Assembly (NCBI GenBank): GCA_004293915.1
Contig: RDZG01000079.1
Span: forward strand, 62,001 to 126,000
DNA from: Bacteroidota bacterium
Lineage (GTDB): Bacteria > Bacteroidota > Bacteroidia > Cytophagales > UBA9547
Length of the DNA: 64,000 nucleotides
Direction: 5' to 3'
Of this stretch, positions 27,057-36,900 are shown piece by piece. A program made the translations under genes and the position numbers. Every line of letters starts with the position of its first letter. The first letter of the stretch is position 1. A model generated the notes under the pieces. The model was not told the origin of the DNA and did no database searches. It saw only the letters and a program-made list of their open reading frames with translations.

Positions 27057-30000
27057 ATGAAAAATAAAATAACGACCGCCATTGCCATTGTCCTTTTTTG
27101 CTTTTTTGCAAATGCTCAAATTTCTATGAAAAAATATTCAAAACGCATGTTTGCAGCAAAAAGTGTTGAAGAAAGACAGAAGCTGCACGATGACTTTATG
27201 CCAAAATATTATGAGCAAATGCGAAAAAAATACCCTGAAAATATGCAATATTGGGGTGGTATAGAGTATATGAAGCATGGCTTTCAAAGTTGTGAATTCG
27301 CAATTGAGGGCAAATTATTAGAACACCCTTCAGCTTACCAAGTAGCTTTTGATACAGTTAATAAACAACATTATAATTACAGATCTATAATTATAACTAA
27401 AATTATTAAAGGTAGTGGCTTAAAAATTGGCGATGTAATTCAAGTGGCTAAAGATTTTAGCCAAATTAGGAGTGGAGGGAGAGGTTACAACGATGTAAAT
27501 CATTCTGCAACTTTAATGCTATTTTTAAACAAATCTCAAATTAAATTTTTTGATAAACAATTTGCAAATAATGAAGAGATTGTTTATCTTTCTAATGGTA
27601 GAATTTTTGAAAATTCAGTTAGAAACGACCCCAATAATATAGGGATTTCATTTGATACTGCCTATCAATTCTTAAAAAAGAAGTATAGGATAATAATTAA
27701 AGACAGTTTTGATATTTCAGACCCAATGAAATATAATGAAATATTGAAACGTGTGAATGTAAAACTTGGCACAAATCATCCGTTGAAAGGGCAAGAAATA
27801 AATCTGCAAAAAAGTATTATTTTAGATACCATTGGCGAAGGAATGAAATATTATGAAAGAAAATTACAAAATGAAAAAAGTAAAAAATATGTCGATAGTT
27901 TGCATCAAGATTTGCTAGATTTTAAACGAGATAGTGCCAAGTTTCCTGAGCGGAAAATGCGTTATAAAAGAAATGGTGGATGGAAATTACCCACAAAATC
28001 AATAAATAACAATAAGTCCAGTTTAGGAACAGAAACAACAGCTTCAGTTTCAGCTGCGACTGAAATTACCTATGAAATTAAAAATCAGAAAACTACAACT
28101 GATGGTATAACTGCAAAAAACTATATTGAATTTGATGTAATGGCAAAAACAAATGGTAGCCCTGTTATGCACGCTTACGCATCTTTGAGGTTTAGTTATA
28201 ATCCTCAACTATTTGGTTCGAGTGTTAAATTAAACAATAAAGCGACAGTTACTCAGGGACCACTTTTTAGTGTACCAGGCAATAATTATAGTTTAAATGT
28301 GTTTGATCACGCTACTTCTGTGCTAGGAGTTTTTCAAGAAGCAAATTACACTAGCATAAACATAATTTCAATACCTGGACTAGGTACAACTACAAGTATA
28401 TCGTTTAATTATATACAGCTTCCTGCAAATCAATCTGTAGTGGTTTTTCACGTAAAACTAGAATATGATTGGAGTACAAACTGCAATGCCAATACTAAAA
28501 TTGATTTCACAAATAAAGACTTATTTACGTTAAGTGAATATTATGCAACCGACCAAACTAATTCGTTGCAAATTTATAGTGCTATTAACTATTTATCAAC
28601 ACCAATCTTTAGTACACCATCTTGTACTCCTAGCATATCGGGTATTACATACAGCTCGATTGCACTCAACAATATGGGTGTGCGAGCCGGGTCAGATGAT
28701 TTTATTATAGTCTCTGGCAATGGCTTTGGCAATAGTATTTGTGGGATTACATTCAAAAATGCCAACGATGGTGGCGCTACCGAATTTACATCTATCGAAG
28801 ATATTATAAGTTGGACAGATACCGAAATTAGGGCAAAAGTGCCTAGTTTGCTTTTTCAACCATTGGGTACAACGCTAAGTTATAGTGTAGGTGGTAGCGG
28901 AACAATAAAAATTAAAAATGCACTAGGCAATCAAACCACAAGTACGCAAAGTATTAATGTACCCATTGCTTTCAATAATTTTAAAGTAGATGGCTCTAAA
29001 TACAGGCAATACCTTGCCAAACAAAACTGCACCAATGGCATAGAGTTTACCCTCAGTAGCAGCATTCCACAAGCTATGCGGGCAGATGTGGAGCGAGTAA
29101 CCAAAAAAGCATTGCTCGATTGGAGTACTGCATTAGGCTTAAATTTTAGGTTACAAGAAACGGCAGGTTTACCTGTTTACAGCACTTTGACAGGGAGTAA
29201 TTCAATAGATGGTATAAATTTAATTTCTTTTAAAATACTTACTAACTTAGGCATAGATATGGGAACAATTGTAAATCCAAAAACCTTAAACACAAACAAT
29301 GGCTTACAAGCCTATAATTTTGATACAGATATTGAAATAAATAGTGCGGTAGCTAATTGGAATTTTGATTTGAATGCACTTGCATATTTCGGTAAAAGTG
29401 ATTTTTATTTTACAATGCTTCACGAATTAGGGCATACCATTGGATTAGACCATGTTATAAATATTAACAAAGAAACAATGCACTGGAAAGATATGTCTTT
29501 TGGTGTTCCAAGTGAAAGAGCTACACTTTCCACTACCACCAATCCTGTTTCAGGAGGATTAGACATAAAAACGGCAAGTCAAGTAATAACTTGGTCTCCA
29601 ATACTAGGTGTAAATATTGGCACACTCAATAGTGCCAATACTACTCCAACAGCCACAGTTACAAGTAATATATCTGCCATTTGCCCACCGCAAATTGCAA
29701 CACTTTCGGTTACGCCAAATTATATCACTCGTAAATGGTTTTTAAATGGCTTTGATACTGGCATTAACACATCGTCATTAAACACATCATTGCTTGGTTT
29801 TTATAGTTTTGTAGGAGGAAGAGATGGTTGTACCACCACTTCCAATGTCATCACCATTACGCAAACAAACCTAACTCCTCCCACCATTACTGCCTCAAAA
29901 CTAAACCTTTGTGGTGCTTTGGACAATACAACCTTAACCACTTCAGCACCTTTTAGTAGTTACACTTGGCGTAAAAATAATGCAGTTATTCCAAACAGCA

Positions 30001-31655
30001 ATTTCAATAGTTTCAACATCAATTCCATAGGAAATTATGATTTAATAGGAAGTACGAACGGCTGCACCACAACCTCCAATGTCATCACTATTACCCAACC
30101 AAACCTAACTTCTCCCACCATTTCAGCCTCAAAACTAAACCTTTGCGGTGCTTTGGACAATACAACCTTAACCACTTCAGACCCTTTTGGCAGTTACACT
30201 TGGCGTAAAAATAATGCAGTTATTCCAAACAGCAATTTTAATAGTTTCAACATCAATTCCATAGGAAATTATGATTTAATAGGAAATACGAACGGTTGCA
30301 CCACCACCTCCAATGTCATCGCCATTACCCAAACAAATCTAACTACTCCCACCATTTCTGCTTCAAAACTAAACCTGTGTGGTGCTTTGGACAATACAAC
30401 CTTAACCACTTTAGCACCTTTTGGCAGTTACACTTGGCGTAAAAATAATGCAGTTATTCCAAACAGCAATTTTAATAGTTTCAATATCAATACTATAGGA
30501 AATTATGATTTAATAGGAAGTACGAACGGTTGCACCACCACCTCAAACATAGTAACCATTACCATTGGTGCATTGCCCACCGCTACCTCAGCCCCAATTA
30601 TTTATTCTTCTATCACAGGCTGCACCGCACTTTTGTCTGTAACATCTGCAAATACCAATTCGTATCAATGGTACAACCAAGCAAGTATAATCATGGCTGG
30701 GCAAGCCCAAAACAATACTTCTTATGCACTTGATTTTACCCAAACTACACCATTTGTGCGGCTTACCAATGCCTGTGGTAATACAGATGTATCTTTTAAT
30801 GTAAAAGCCCGATCTGAGTTTACTCCTAGTGCTTTACTATCTACAATTTACAATACCAATAGTGTTTGCAATGCAACCATGAACTTGAGCAATGTATCAC
30901 CTAATTCTAACATAACTTGGATAAAAACCAGTGGTTCTGGCACTGGAGTAATATCAAGTGCAACCAACAGCACAAGTTTATTTACACCCTTACAAACATC
31001 GGCTGTTACATTTTTAACCATAGTGAGCAACGGTTGTAGTAATAACAATTATGGATTTTCGATAAACTCAATTGCTGCTCAAAAACCTATTATTTCAATT
31101 TCTTTAACAAATAATCTACCAGTAAACGGAAATACTTGTGTTTCTTCAGGTACTTTATTGGCTAACGTATCAAATGGATTCACAAATTTAGTATTTACAA
31201 AAGGTGGTTCTACACCAGTTGGCATCGCTAATGCAAACCCAGTTGTAACAGGATATAATTATGTTAGTAATAGCATTATAGCCACTGCCACAAACGGCTG
31301 TGGTAGTGCAGTTTCAAATTCTGTACGCCAACCAAATCTATGTTCAACAGGTTGCATTCCTTCACAATATTCTTATTTATGTAGCTATGGTTTGAGAGAA
31401 GAATCCGAAGAAATTTCTAAACTTGAGACTGTTCTTTTTCCAAACCCAGCCAACGAAGAACTAACGATTGTGAGCCAAGAAAATATAACGTATATAGAAA
31501 TATACGACACAAAAGGAACTTTGGTACAGTCAAAAGCTGTAGATAATATGCCTATTTTTACCCAAAACGTACAAAATTTAACAGATGGTTTATATGTAGT
31601 AAAAATAAACACATCGAACGGTACCGAAGCGAAACGCTTTACCGTTCAGAAATAA
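27057..31655 (+). CDS. secreted metzincin-type metalloprotease with Ig-like repeats and T9SS sorting domain
   Basis: A 1532-aa secreted protein. Signal peptide MKNKITTAIAIVLFCFFANAQ; an N-terminal region of unknown fold (about 25-310); a cohesin-like or beta-sandwich part (about 325-500); an IPT/TIG domain (about 525-630: PSISGITYSS, DDFIIVSGNGFG); then the protease domain (about 640-860) with HELGHTIGLDH, the HExxHxxGxxH zinc site of metzincins, and a following DMSFGVPS that may hold the Met-turn. Three nearly identical 78-residue Ig-like repeats follow (nt 29865-30566), then further Ig-like modules, and the T9SS type A signal (ETVLFPNPANEELTIVS to TEAKRFTVQK). Substrate unknown. Single gene with its own terminator. 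Confidence 0.9.
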   Translation: MKNKITTAIAIVLFCFFANAQISMKKYSKRMFAAKSVEERQKLHDDFMPKYYEQMRKKYPENMQYWGGIEYMKHGFQSCEFAIEGKLLEHPSAYQVAFDTVNKQHYNYRSIIITKIIKGSGLKIGDVIQVAKDFSQIRSGGRGYNDVNHSATLMLFLNKSQIKFFDKQFANNEEIVYLSNGRIFENSVRNDPNNIGISFDTAYQFLKKKYRIIIKDSFDISDPMKYNEILKRVNVKLGTNHPLKGQEINLQKSIILDTIGEGMKYYERKLQNEKSKKYVDSLHQDLLDFKRDSAKFPERKMRYKRNGGWKLPTKSINNNKSSLGTETTASVSAATEITYEIKNQKTTTDGITAKNYIEFDVMAKTNGSPVMHAYASLRFSYNPQLFGSSVKLNNKATVTQGPLFSVPGNNYSLNVFDHATSVLGVFQEANYTSINIISIPGLGTTTSISFNYIQLPANQSVVVFHVKLEYDWSTNCNANTKIDFTNKDLFTLSEYYATDQTNSLQIYSAINYLSTPIFSTPSCTPSISGITYSSIALNNMGVRAGSDDFIIVSGNGFGNSICGITFKNANDGGATEFTSIEDIISWTDTEIRAKVPSLLFQPLGTTLSYSVGGSGTIKIKNALGNQTTSTQSINVPIAFNNFKVDGSKYRQYLAKQNCTNGIEFTLSSSIPQAMRADVERVTKKALLDWSTALGLNFRLQETAGLPVYSTLTGSNSIDGINLISFKILTNLGIDMGTIVNPKTLNTNNGLQAYNFDTDIEINSAVANWNFDLNALAYFGKSDFYFTMLHELGHTIGLDHVININKETMHWKDMSFGVPSERATLSTTTNPVSGGLDIKTASQVITWSPILGVNIGTLNSANTTPTATVTSNISAICPPQIATLSVTPNYITRKWFLNGFDTGINTSSLNTSLLGFYSFVGGRDGCTTTSNVITITQTNLTPPTITASKLNLCGALDNTTLTTSAPFSSYTWRKNNAVIPNSNFNSFNINSIGNYDLIGSTNGCTTTSNVITITQPNLTSPTISASKLNLCGALDNTTLTTSDPFGSYTWRKNNAVIPNSNFNSFNINSIGNYDLIGNTNGCTTTSNVIAITQTNLTTPTISASKLNLCGALDNTTLTTLAPFGSYTWRKNNAVIPNSNFNSFNINTIGNYDLIGSTNGCTTTSNIVTITIGALPTATSAPIIYSSITGCTALLSVTSANTNSYQWYNQASIIMAGQAQNNTSYALDFTQTTPFVRLTNACGNTDVSFNVKARSEFTPSALLSTIYNTNSVCNATMNLSNVSPNSNITWIKTSGSGTGVISSATNSTSLFTPLQTSAVTFLTIVSNGCSNNNYGFSINSIAAQKPIISISLTNNLPVNGNTCVSSGTLLANVSNGFTNLVFTKGGSTPVGIANANPVVTGYNYVSNSIIATATNGCGSAVSNSVRQPNLCSTGCIPSQYSYLCSYGLREESEEISKLETVLFPNPANEELTIVSQENITYIEIYDTKGTLVQSKAVDNMPIFTQNVQNLTDGLYVVKINTSNGTEAKRFTVQK
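29865..30566 (+). repeat. three tandem 234-bp coding repeats
   Basis: Units start at 29865, 30099 and 30333 and encode 78 residues each, containing LNLCGALDNTTLTT, SYTWRKNNAVIPNSNFNSF and NGCTTTSN. They differ at only a few bases, many silent, which indicates recent expansion or gene conversion. A partial, diverged unit precedes them. Confidence 0.92.
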
Positions 31656-31670
31656 TCATACACACCTTTG

Positions 31671-31715
31671 AAAAAAACACGAATACAAAAAAGAAATTGT
31701 ATTCGTGTTTTTTTT
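31671..31715 (+). terminator. intrinsic terminator after the metalloprotease gene
   Basis: Arms AAAAAAACACGAATACAA (31671-31688) and the complementary TTGTATTCGTGTTTTTTT (31697-31714). Confidence 0.92.
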
Positions 31716-31796
31716 ATGCCTACTGCAACACCGCTCAAAACTGTTATCTAATCAACCTAACCGTATCGTAAAAAAATAGCTAGTATATACTAATAA

Positions 31797-32006
31797 TCTA
31801 AAGCTATATACTATTTAGATATAGCTATATACTATTAACCTAAAGCTAAATACTATTAACGTATAGCTATATACTATTAACGTATAGCTATACACTATCA
31901 ACGTATAGCTATATACTATTAACCTAAAGCTAAATACTATTAACGTATAGCTATATACTATTAACGTATAGCTATATACTATTAACCTAAAGCTATATAC
32001 TATTAA
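31797..32006. repeat. 21-bp minisatellite, about ten units
   Basis: Ten head-to-tail 21-bp units. The common unit is CGTATAGCTATATACTATTA plus one A; the other type begins CCTAAAGCTAAA or CCTAAAGCTATA. Order of unit beginnings from left: TCTAAAG, GATATAG, CCTAAAG, CGTATAG x3, CCTAAAG, CGTATAG x2, CCTAAAG. The core TATAGCTATA is a perfect palindrome. As 21 is a multiple of three, the minus strand stays open as a 7-residue repeat, but this is a by-product of the tandem repeat. Confidence 0.92.
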
Positions 32007-32027
32007 CATATATAGCTACATATAAAA

Positions 32028-32064
32028 AAAATAGGTTACACAAAAATTATGTAACCTATTTTAT
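32028..32064 (-). terminator. intrinsic terminator of the 156-aa gene
   Basis: Arms AATAGGTTAC and GTAACCTATT (32030-32039 and 32051-32060) with A/T runs on both sides; placed just after the minus-strand gene that ends at 32083. Confidence 0.8.
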
Positions 32065-32082
32065 ATTTGACTTATCTATGAT

Positions 32083-32553
32083 TTATTCTTTCTTTTTTGA
32101 TTTATTAAAACCTTGCTCTTTGAAACGTTGTCCTAGCTCATCCACAATTGATTTTAAACCTGGCGTGCGTTTAGAAGCTGTTTTCACATAATCATACACA
32201 TCGAGCGACTGACGCATGGCTTCTGAACCTACAGCCATGGCGGTGTCGTTTAGTTTTTCGTTTAGCGAACTTATCAAAAGTTGAATTTCCGAAAGCGGCA
32301 CATATACGTTTACATCTTTAGCAAACTCAACAGCCGAAAACGAAGCAGGCAAAATACTCGCATTGTTATTGACCACTCGCAAACTACTCTGCACAAAATC
32401 TATACTCTTGGGACCCATTTTCAACAAGTTTTTGCGTTCTTCGTTAGTGAGGTTAATCAAAAAAGGAAGTTTGGAGTTTATAGTAGCCAAAGCTGCTTTA
32501 ATAGCATCTACATCTGCCTGCGGAAGTGCTACCGAAATATTATTGTAAGCCAT
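32083..32553 (-). CDS. conserved Bacteroidota protein of unknown function (156 aa)
   Basis: Soluble alpha-helical protein. The start at 32553 (MAYNNISVALPQADVDAIKA) is preferred over an upstream TTG-type start because the extra 31 residues look like untranslated leader and relatives start here. Visible features are INSKLPFLINLTNEERKNLLKMGPKSIDFVQSSL, AVEFAKDVN and AMRQSLDVYDYVKTA with TPGLKSIVDELGQRF at the end. I recall this as a recurrent family in Bacteroidota without a known role; no catalytic motif or membrane segment is apparent. The minisatellite lies directly behind its terminator. Confidence 0.8.
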   Translation of the reverse strand: MAYNNISVALPQADVDAIKAALATINSKLPFLINLTNEERKNLLKMGPKSIDFVQSSLRVVNNNASILPASFSAVEFAKDVNVYVPLSEIQLLISSLNEKLNDTAMAVGSEAMRQSLDVYDYVKTASKRTPGLKSIVDELGQRFKEQGFNKSKKKE

Positions 32554-32674
32554 TGTAAGTTGTTTTTTAAAAGGTGAAATGATAACACTAATATACATAA
32601 TAGTTGTTAATTTGGTATATCGTGCATAAAAACTTATTAACAACAATAAAAAAATTGGTATAGCTTTATCTTAA

Positions 32675-33055
32675 ATTTTTTGATCCAAAGGCAACAAAGC
32701 CAACTGAATGACAGTTGCAAAACAGCCTAGATTAGCAATCTTTGTTGCCTTTTTAATAGTTTCTCTTTTCAATTTTGGTAATTTATATACAAAACCATTG
32801 GTTTCAGGTCTAAAATCTTAGCTTAAATCAATAATTTTCAAATTTATTATTGATAATAACACAGGATTTTTGTTCAAAAAACTTTTTAGAATCGCCATGA
32901 CCAACACATAAAAACAACACATCGACTTGAGCATCAAATGCCAAATTTTTGTCTGTATCCGATTTTTTAAACGATTGTTCGCCATAGGTTCGAGCCATGA
33001 TGCGAGCCACTTCGCCAACTTCTTCCATCAAAATTGCTGTATTAGTAAGTTCGTT
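32675..33055 (-). pseudogene. chimeric decayed duplicate of argC and the MazG-like gene
   Basis: 32685-32938 matches 24757-25012 (inside argC, residues about 60-150) and 32938-33053 matches about 25330-25450 (the start of the MazG-like gene), both at roughly nine-tenths identity and in the same order and orientation, with about 320 bp between them lost. The joint fuses KKSDTDKNLA of the MazG-like protein directly to FDAQVDVLFLCVGHGDSKKF of ArgC. Frame changes and a stop in the argC part (the TAG-complement near 32818) make it non-functional. Confidence 0.88.
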
Positions 33056-33292
33056 AGGCTAGGGTCATAATTGCAGCAAAATTATAAGTTTTTTTGTTTT
33101 TAAATAATTTCTAAAGTATGAATCAAGTCGATTTAGATGATAATCTTTGTTTTAAAGCAACAATTTATTTGCATAAATTAATAGAATACTTGCAACATTT
33201 CAAGATTTTGTATTACTAAATTGTCAATATTTAGAGAAAGTAGCTATTTTGATATATTATATTTATATTTGCACCCCGAAATTAAAATAATC

Positions 33293-35104
33293 ATGCAAAA
33301 GATTCGTAATGTAGCTATTATAGCCCACGTTGATCATGGAAAAACTACCTTGGTTGACAAAATTATTCACTCAACAACGCAGTTCCGTGAAGGACAAGTT
33401 TTTGAAGATTTGATATTAGATAACAACGACCAAGAACGTGAACGTGGAATTACTATTGTTTCAAAAAACGTTTCTGTTAGATATAAAGATTTTAAAATCA
33501 ATGTAATCGATACCCCAGGCCATGCTGACTTTGGTGGTGAAGTTGAGCGTGTACTCAAACTAGCCGATGGTGTGCTTTTGCTCGTAGATGCTTTTGAAGG
33601 TGCAATGCCTCAAACTCGTTTTGTGTTGCAAAAAGCAATTCAGATTGGTTTAAAACCAATTGTGGTTGTTAATAAAGTGGATAAACCAAACTGCCGTCCA
33701 GAAGAGGTTTACGAACAAGTTTTTGATTTGATGTTTAACCTTGGTGCTAGCGAAGACCAATTGGATTTTAGAACAATTTATGGTTCTTCAAAACAAGGAT
33801 GGATGAGTACAGATTGGAAAAAACCTACCGACAATATTTTACCTTTATTAGATACTATTCTTGAAGTTATACCGCAAGCAAAACTAATCGAAGGTCCTTT
33901 ACAAATGCAAATTACTTCGTTAGATTATTCTACTTTTGTGGGTAGAATTGCCATAGGTAAAATACACCGTGGAGTGCTTAAAACAAATAGTGTTTTAGGA
34001 ATTGTAAAAAATGATGGCTCTGTGAAAAGAGTAAAAATAAAAGAAATTCAAGTTTTTGAAGGTCTTGGAAAAGCTATTGTATCGGAAGTTACTTCTGGCG
34101 AAATTTGTGCTGTAGTTGGATTAGATGAGTTTGAAATTGGCGATACTTTAGTAGATTTCGACACACCAGAACCGCTTCCACGTATTTCTGTTGATGAGCC
34201 TACAATGAACATGATGTTTACTATCAACAATTCTCCTTTTTATGGTCAAGATGGCAAATTTGTAACTTCTCGCCATTTGAGAGATCGTTTGATGAAAGAA
34301 ACAGAAAAAAATCTAGCATTAAGAGTTAATGAAACAGATCGTGAGGATTCATTCTTAGTTTATGGACGTGGTATTTTGCATTTATCTGTACTTATCGAAA
34401 CCATGCGTAGAGAAGGATACGAATTGCAAGTAGGTCAGCCTCAAGTAATTTTTAAAGAAGAAAACGGACAGCGTACAGAGCCTATCGAATCGTTAGTGGT
34501 TGATGTTCCAGAAGAATTTTCAGGAAAAGTAATCGAATTGGCAACGCAACGTAAAGGCGAATTAATAATGATGGAGCCAAAAGGCGATTTGCAACATTTG
34601 GAGTTTAGAATCCCATCGAGAGGATTGATTGGATTGAGAAATAATGTTTTAACTGCTACTCAAGGTGAGGCAATTATGACACACCGTTTCTTAGAATATG
34701 CTGCATATAAAGGAGTTATGCCACAAAGAAATAGTGGTTCTTTAATTTCTAAAGACACAGGTTCTACTACTGCATATTCTATTGATAAACTACAAGATAG
34801 AGGTTCGTTTTTTGTAGATCCAGGCGAAGAAGTATATATGGGGCAAGTTATTGGTGCTCATACTCGTGATAATGATTTGGTTGTGAATGCTTTAGAGGGC
34901 AAAAAACTAACCAATATGCGTGCATCAGGTTCTGACGAATCGGTTCGTATTGCTCCTAAAAAGAATTTCTCTCTTGAAGAAGCTATGGAATATATTCAAA
35001 AAGATGAATATGTAGAGATTACACCAAAAGCAATTCGTATGCGTAAAATTTACCTTGACGAAGGCGAACGCAAACGTATGGAAAAAAAGTTTGAAATGGC
35101 TTAA
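33293..35104 (+). CDS. typA: translational GTPase TypA/BipA
   Basis: A 603-aa ribosome-associated GTPase that helps 50S assembly and stress or cold adaptation. Start at 33293 (MQKIRNVAIIAHVDHGKTTL) fits the family; the 24 extra codons readable upstream from TTG are not conserved-looking and include the promoter-like TATATTTG (33264-33271). G1 is AHVDHGKT, G2 RGITI, G3 DTPGHADFGGEV, G4 NKVDKP, followed by EF-Tu-like domain 2, EF-G domain III/V-like parts and the TypA-specific C-terminal domain (RIAPKKNFSLEEAMEYI). It is a single-gene unit with a strong terminator shared with the convergent antiporter gene. Confidence 0.98.
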   Translation: MQKIRNVAIIAHVDHGKTTLVDKIIHSTTQFREGQVFEDLILDNNDQERERGITIVSKNVSVRYKDFKINVIDTPGHADFGGEVERVLKLADGVLLLVDAFEGAMPQTRFVLQKAIQIGLKPIVVVNKVDKPNCRPEEVYEQVFDLMFNLGASEDQLDFRTIYGSSKQGWMSTDWKKPTDNILPLLDTILEVIPQAKLIEGPLQMQITSLDYSTFVGRIAIGKIHRGVLKTNSVLGIVKNDGSVKRVKIKEIQVFEGLGKAIVSEVTSGEICAVVGLDEFEIGDTLVDFDTPEPLPRISVDEPTMNMMFTINNSPFYGQDGKFVTSRHLRDRLMKETEKNLALRVNETDREDSFLVYGRGILHLSVLIETMRREGYELQVGQPQVIFKEENGQRTEPIESLVVDVPEEFSGKVIELATQRKGELIMMEPKGDLQHLEFRIPSRGLIGLRNNVLTATQGEAIMTHRFLEYAAYKGVMPQRNSGSLISKDTGSTTAYSIDKLQDRGSFFVDPGEEVYMGQVIGAHTRDNDLVVNALEGKKLTNMRASGSDESVRIAPKKNFSLEEAMEYIQKDEYVEITPKAIRMRKIYLDEGERKRMEKKFEMA

Positions 35105-35110
35105 TCACGT

Positions 35111-35143
35111 AAAAAAAGGCTCTCAGAAATGAGAGCCTTTTTT
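35111..35143. terminator. bidirectional intrinsic terminator between typA and the antiporter
   Basis: Arms AAAAAAAGGCTCTC (35111-35124) and GAGAGCCTTTTTT (35131-35143) around a 6-nt loop; A and T runs on both sides serve both converging genes. Confidence 0.93.
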
Positions 35144-35170
35144 GTGTTTTTTTGTGCAATTTACTTGTTT

Positions 35171-36760
35171 TTATTGCAATTGTGATTCTTCTAAATCGAG
35201 TTCACGTTCGATTTTGAGCAAAACTTCGTTGCTAATTTGCCCATCTTTTCTTGCAAGTTTAATTAAATTACGTTCCATATTTATTAGTTTTTTTTCTGTA
35301 TTTACATACTGATTAAAAATTTCTTCAGCACGATTTTTGTTTTCTACAATTACTGAATTTGGTAAATCAGACCTAAAAAGTTTATTAAATCGAATTTCAT
35401 ATTTACTTTTTATTTGAGCCAAAACCTCATCACTGATTTGATTAAATGCAAAGTTTTCTTCTATAAATTCGATAGAAGCCGAAGTAAGCATTACACGTGT
35501 TTTTTGTTCGTCTTCTAAAATCGAATATTTAGGCAATTTCATCCATTTTATAATTGGTGCCAATGTAAGTCCTTGAACCACAAGTGTAAATATAACCACA
35601 CAAAAAGTCAGAAAAACTATCATATCACGATTTGGAAAAGGATAAACTTCATTGACAGTATATGGCAAAGCCAAAGCGGCTGCCATAGAAACCACTCCAC
35701 GCATGCCCGACCACGAAAAAATGAACACATTTCTAATATCAAAATATTCTTTTTCTCTAATTCTTTTACTAAAAACACGTGGTAAAATGGCAGCAGGATA
35801 TACCCAAACAAATCGAACAATAATTACTAATACACTGATAATCAACCCATAAAAAAACAGTTCGTCTAACGGATATTTTTCTATATCTTTCATTATTTTT
35901 TTGAGTTGTAACCCTATCAAAATAAAAATAACACCATTCAAAATAAAAAGTACAGTTTCCCATGTTGCATAGGCTTTTATTCGTGTGCTGTGCGAAAAAA
36001 TTTCCATTTGTTTGCTTGTCAAAAACAAACCTGCAGCCACAACCGCTAAAACACCCGAAACATGAAAATGCTCGGCAATCAAATAAGCAATATATGGCGA
36101 CAAAAATGTGATTACAGTTTCAATTGTTGGTTCTTCAACAATAAATTTATGTAAAAGATAAAGTATATAGCCTATTAATAATCCAATAGCAATGCCGGCA
36201 ATTGCCATCCATAAAAACTGTACGCTAGCATTCCAAAAAATAAAATTTCCAGTAGCTACGGCAATAATTCCGTATTTATACGCAATCAGACCTGATGCAT
36301 CGTTTATCAAACTTTCGCCTTCAAGAATGGTGTTTAACCTGCGATGCAAACCCAAATGTTTGGTTACGGCTGATGCTGCAACAGCATCGGGAGGCGAAAC
36401 AATTGCACCTAAAACAAAACCTTCTGCCCATCCAAAACCGGGTATAAATGCATGAGCAACCAAAGCAACTAAACAGGTTGTAAAAATCACTAAACCAATG
36501 GCAGAAAGTAAAATTGGACGCATATTAGCCTTAAACTCATGCCAATTTGTACCCCAAGCTGAGCCATATAAAATGGGAGGCAAAAATATCAGAAACACAA
36601 CATCAGAATTTAGCTCGACCACAGGTAAATTAGGAATCAAAGCAATTACTAATCCAATCAAAATCAATAAGATAGGAAAAGGGAAATTGATTTTTTGTGA
36701 TAAAATTGCTAACAAAGTTACTCCTGCCAAGAGTGCAATTATAATTTCTATATTCTCCAT
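35171..36760 (-). CDS. Na+/H+ antiporter of the CPA1 (NhaP/NHE) family
   Basis: A 529-aa inner-membrane cation/proton exchanger. About twelve membrane helices occupy residues 1-410; the transport core shows SPPDAVAASAV, and LEGESLINDASGLIAYK with the ND pair that is the ion-binding site of electroneutral CPA1 antiporters (residues about 150). The remaining 110 residues are a charged, helical cytoplasmic tail (EDEQKTRVMLTSASIEFIEEN, KIERELDLEESQLQ), probably regulatory, as in other bacterial CPA1 proteins. Ion choice between Na+ and K+ cannot be told from sequence. ATG start; monocistronic. Confidence 0.93.
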   Translation of the reverse strand: MENIEIIIALLAGVTLLAILSQKINFPFPILLILIGLVIALIPNLPVVELNSDVVFLIFLPPILYGSAWGTNWHEFKANMRPILLSAIGLVIFTTCLVALVAHAFIPGFGWAEGFVLGAIVSPPDAVAASAVTKHLGLHRRLNTILEGESLINDASGLIAYKYGIIAVATGNFIFWNASVQFLWMAIAGIAIGLLIGYILYLLHKFIVEEPTIETVITFLSPYIAYLIAEHFHVSGVLAVVAAGLFLTSKQMEIFSHSTRIKAYATWETVLFILNGVIFILIGLQLKKIMKDIEKYPLDELFFYGLIISVLVIIVRFVWVYPAAILPRVFSKRIREKEYFDIRNVFIFSWSGMRGVVSMAAALALPYTVNEVYPFPNRDMIVFLTFCVVIFTLVVQGLTLAPIIKWMKLPKYSILEDEQKTRVMLTSASIEFIEENFAFNQISDEVLAQIKSKYEIRFNKLFRSDLPNSVIVENKNRAEEIFNQYVNTEKKLINMERNLIKLARKDGQISNEVLLKIERELDLEESQLQ

Positions 36761-36825
36761 TTTTATATTTTATGCAACACAATATTGCTCAAAAAAGGTT
36801 AGGTTTCAAAAAAATAATGCAAAAC

Positions 36826-36856
36826 AAAAAAGCCTCGCTGTTGCGAGGCTTTTTTT
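36826..36856 (-). terminator. intrinsic terminator of the small lipoprotein gene
   Basis: Arms AAAAAAGCCTCGC (36826-36838) and GCGAGGCTTTTTT (36843-36855) with a 4-nt loop, 45 nt beyond the lipoprotein gene's stop on the minus strand. Confidence 0.9.
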
Positions 36857-36900
36857 GGCTGTCCAAAAACTAATATATTGTGTAATTGGATTGCCCTGAC

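Noticed and set aside
31797-32006. CRISPR array
   Set aside because: The repeats are directly adjacent 21-bp units with no unique spacers, and no cas genes are present.
31815-32009. Minus-strand open frame with a 7-residue repeat (LIVYSYT-like)
   Set aside because: It exists only because the tandem unit is 21 bp long; there is no ribosome-binding site or non-repeat sequence.
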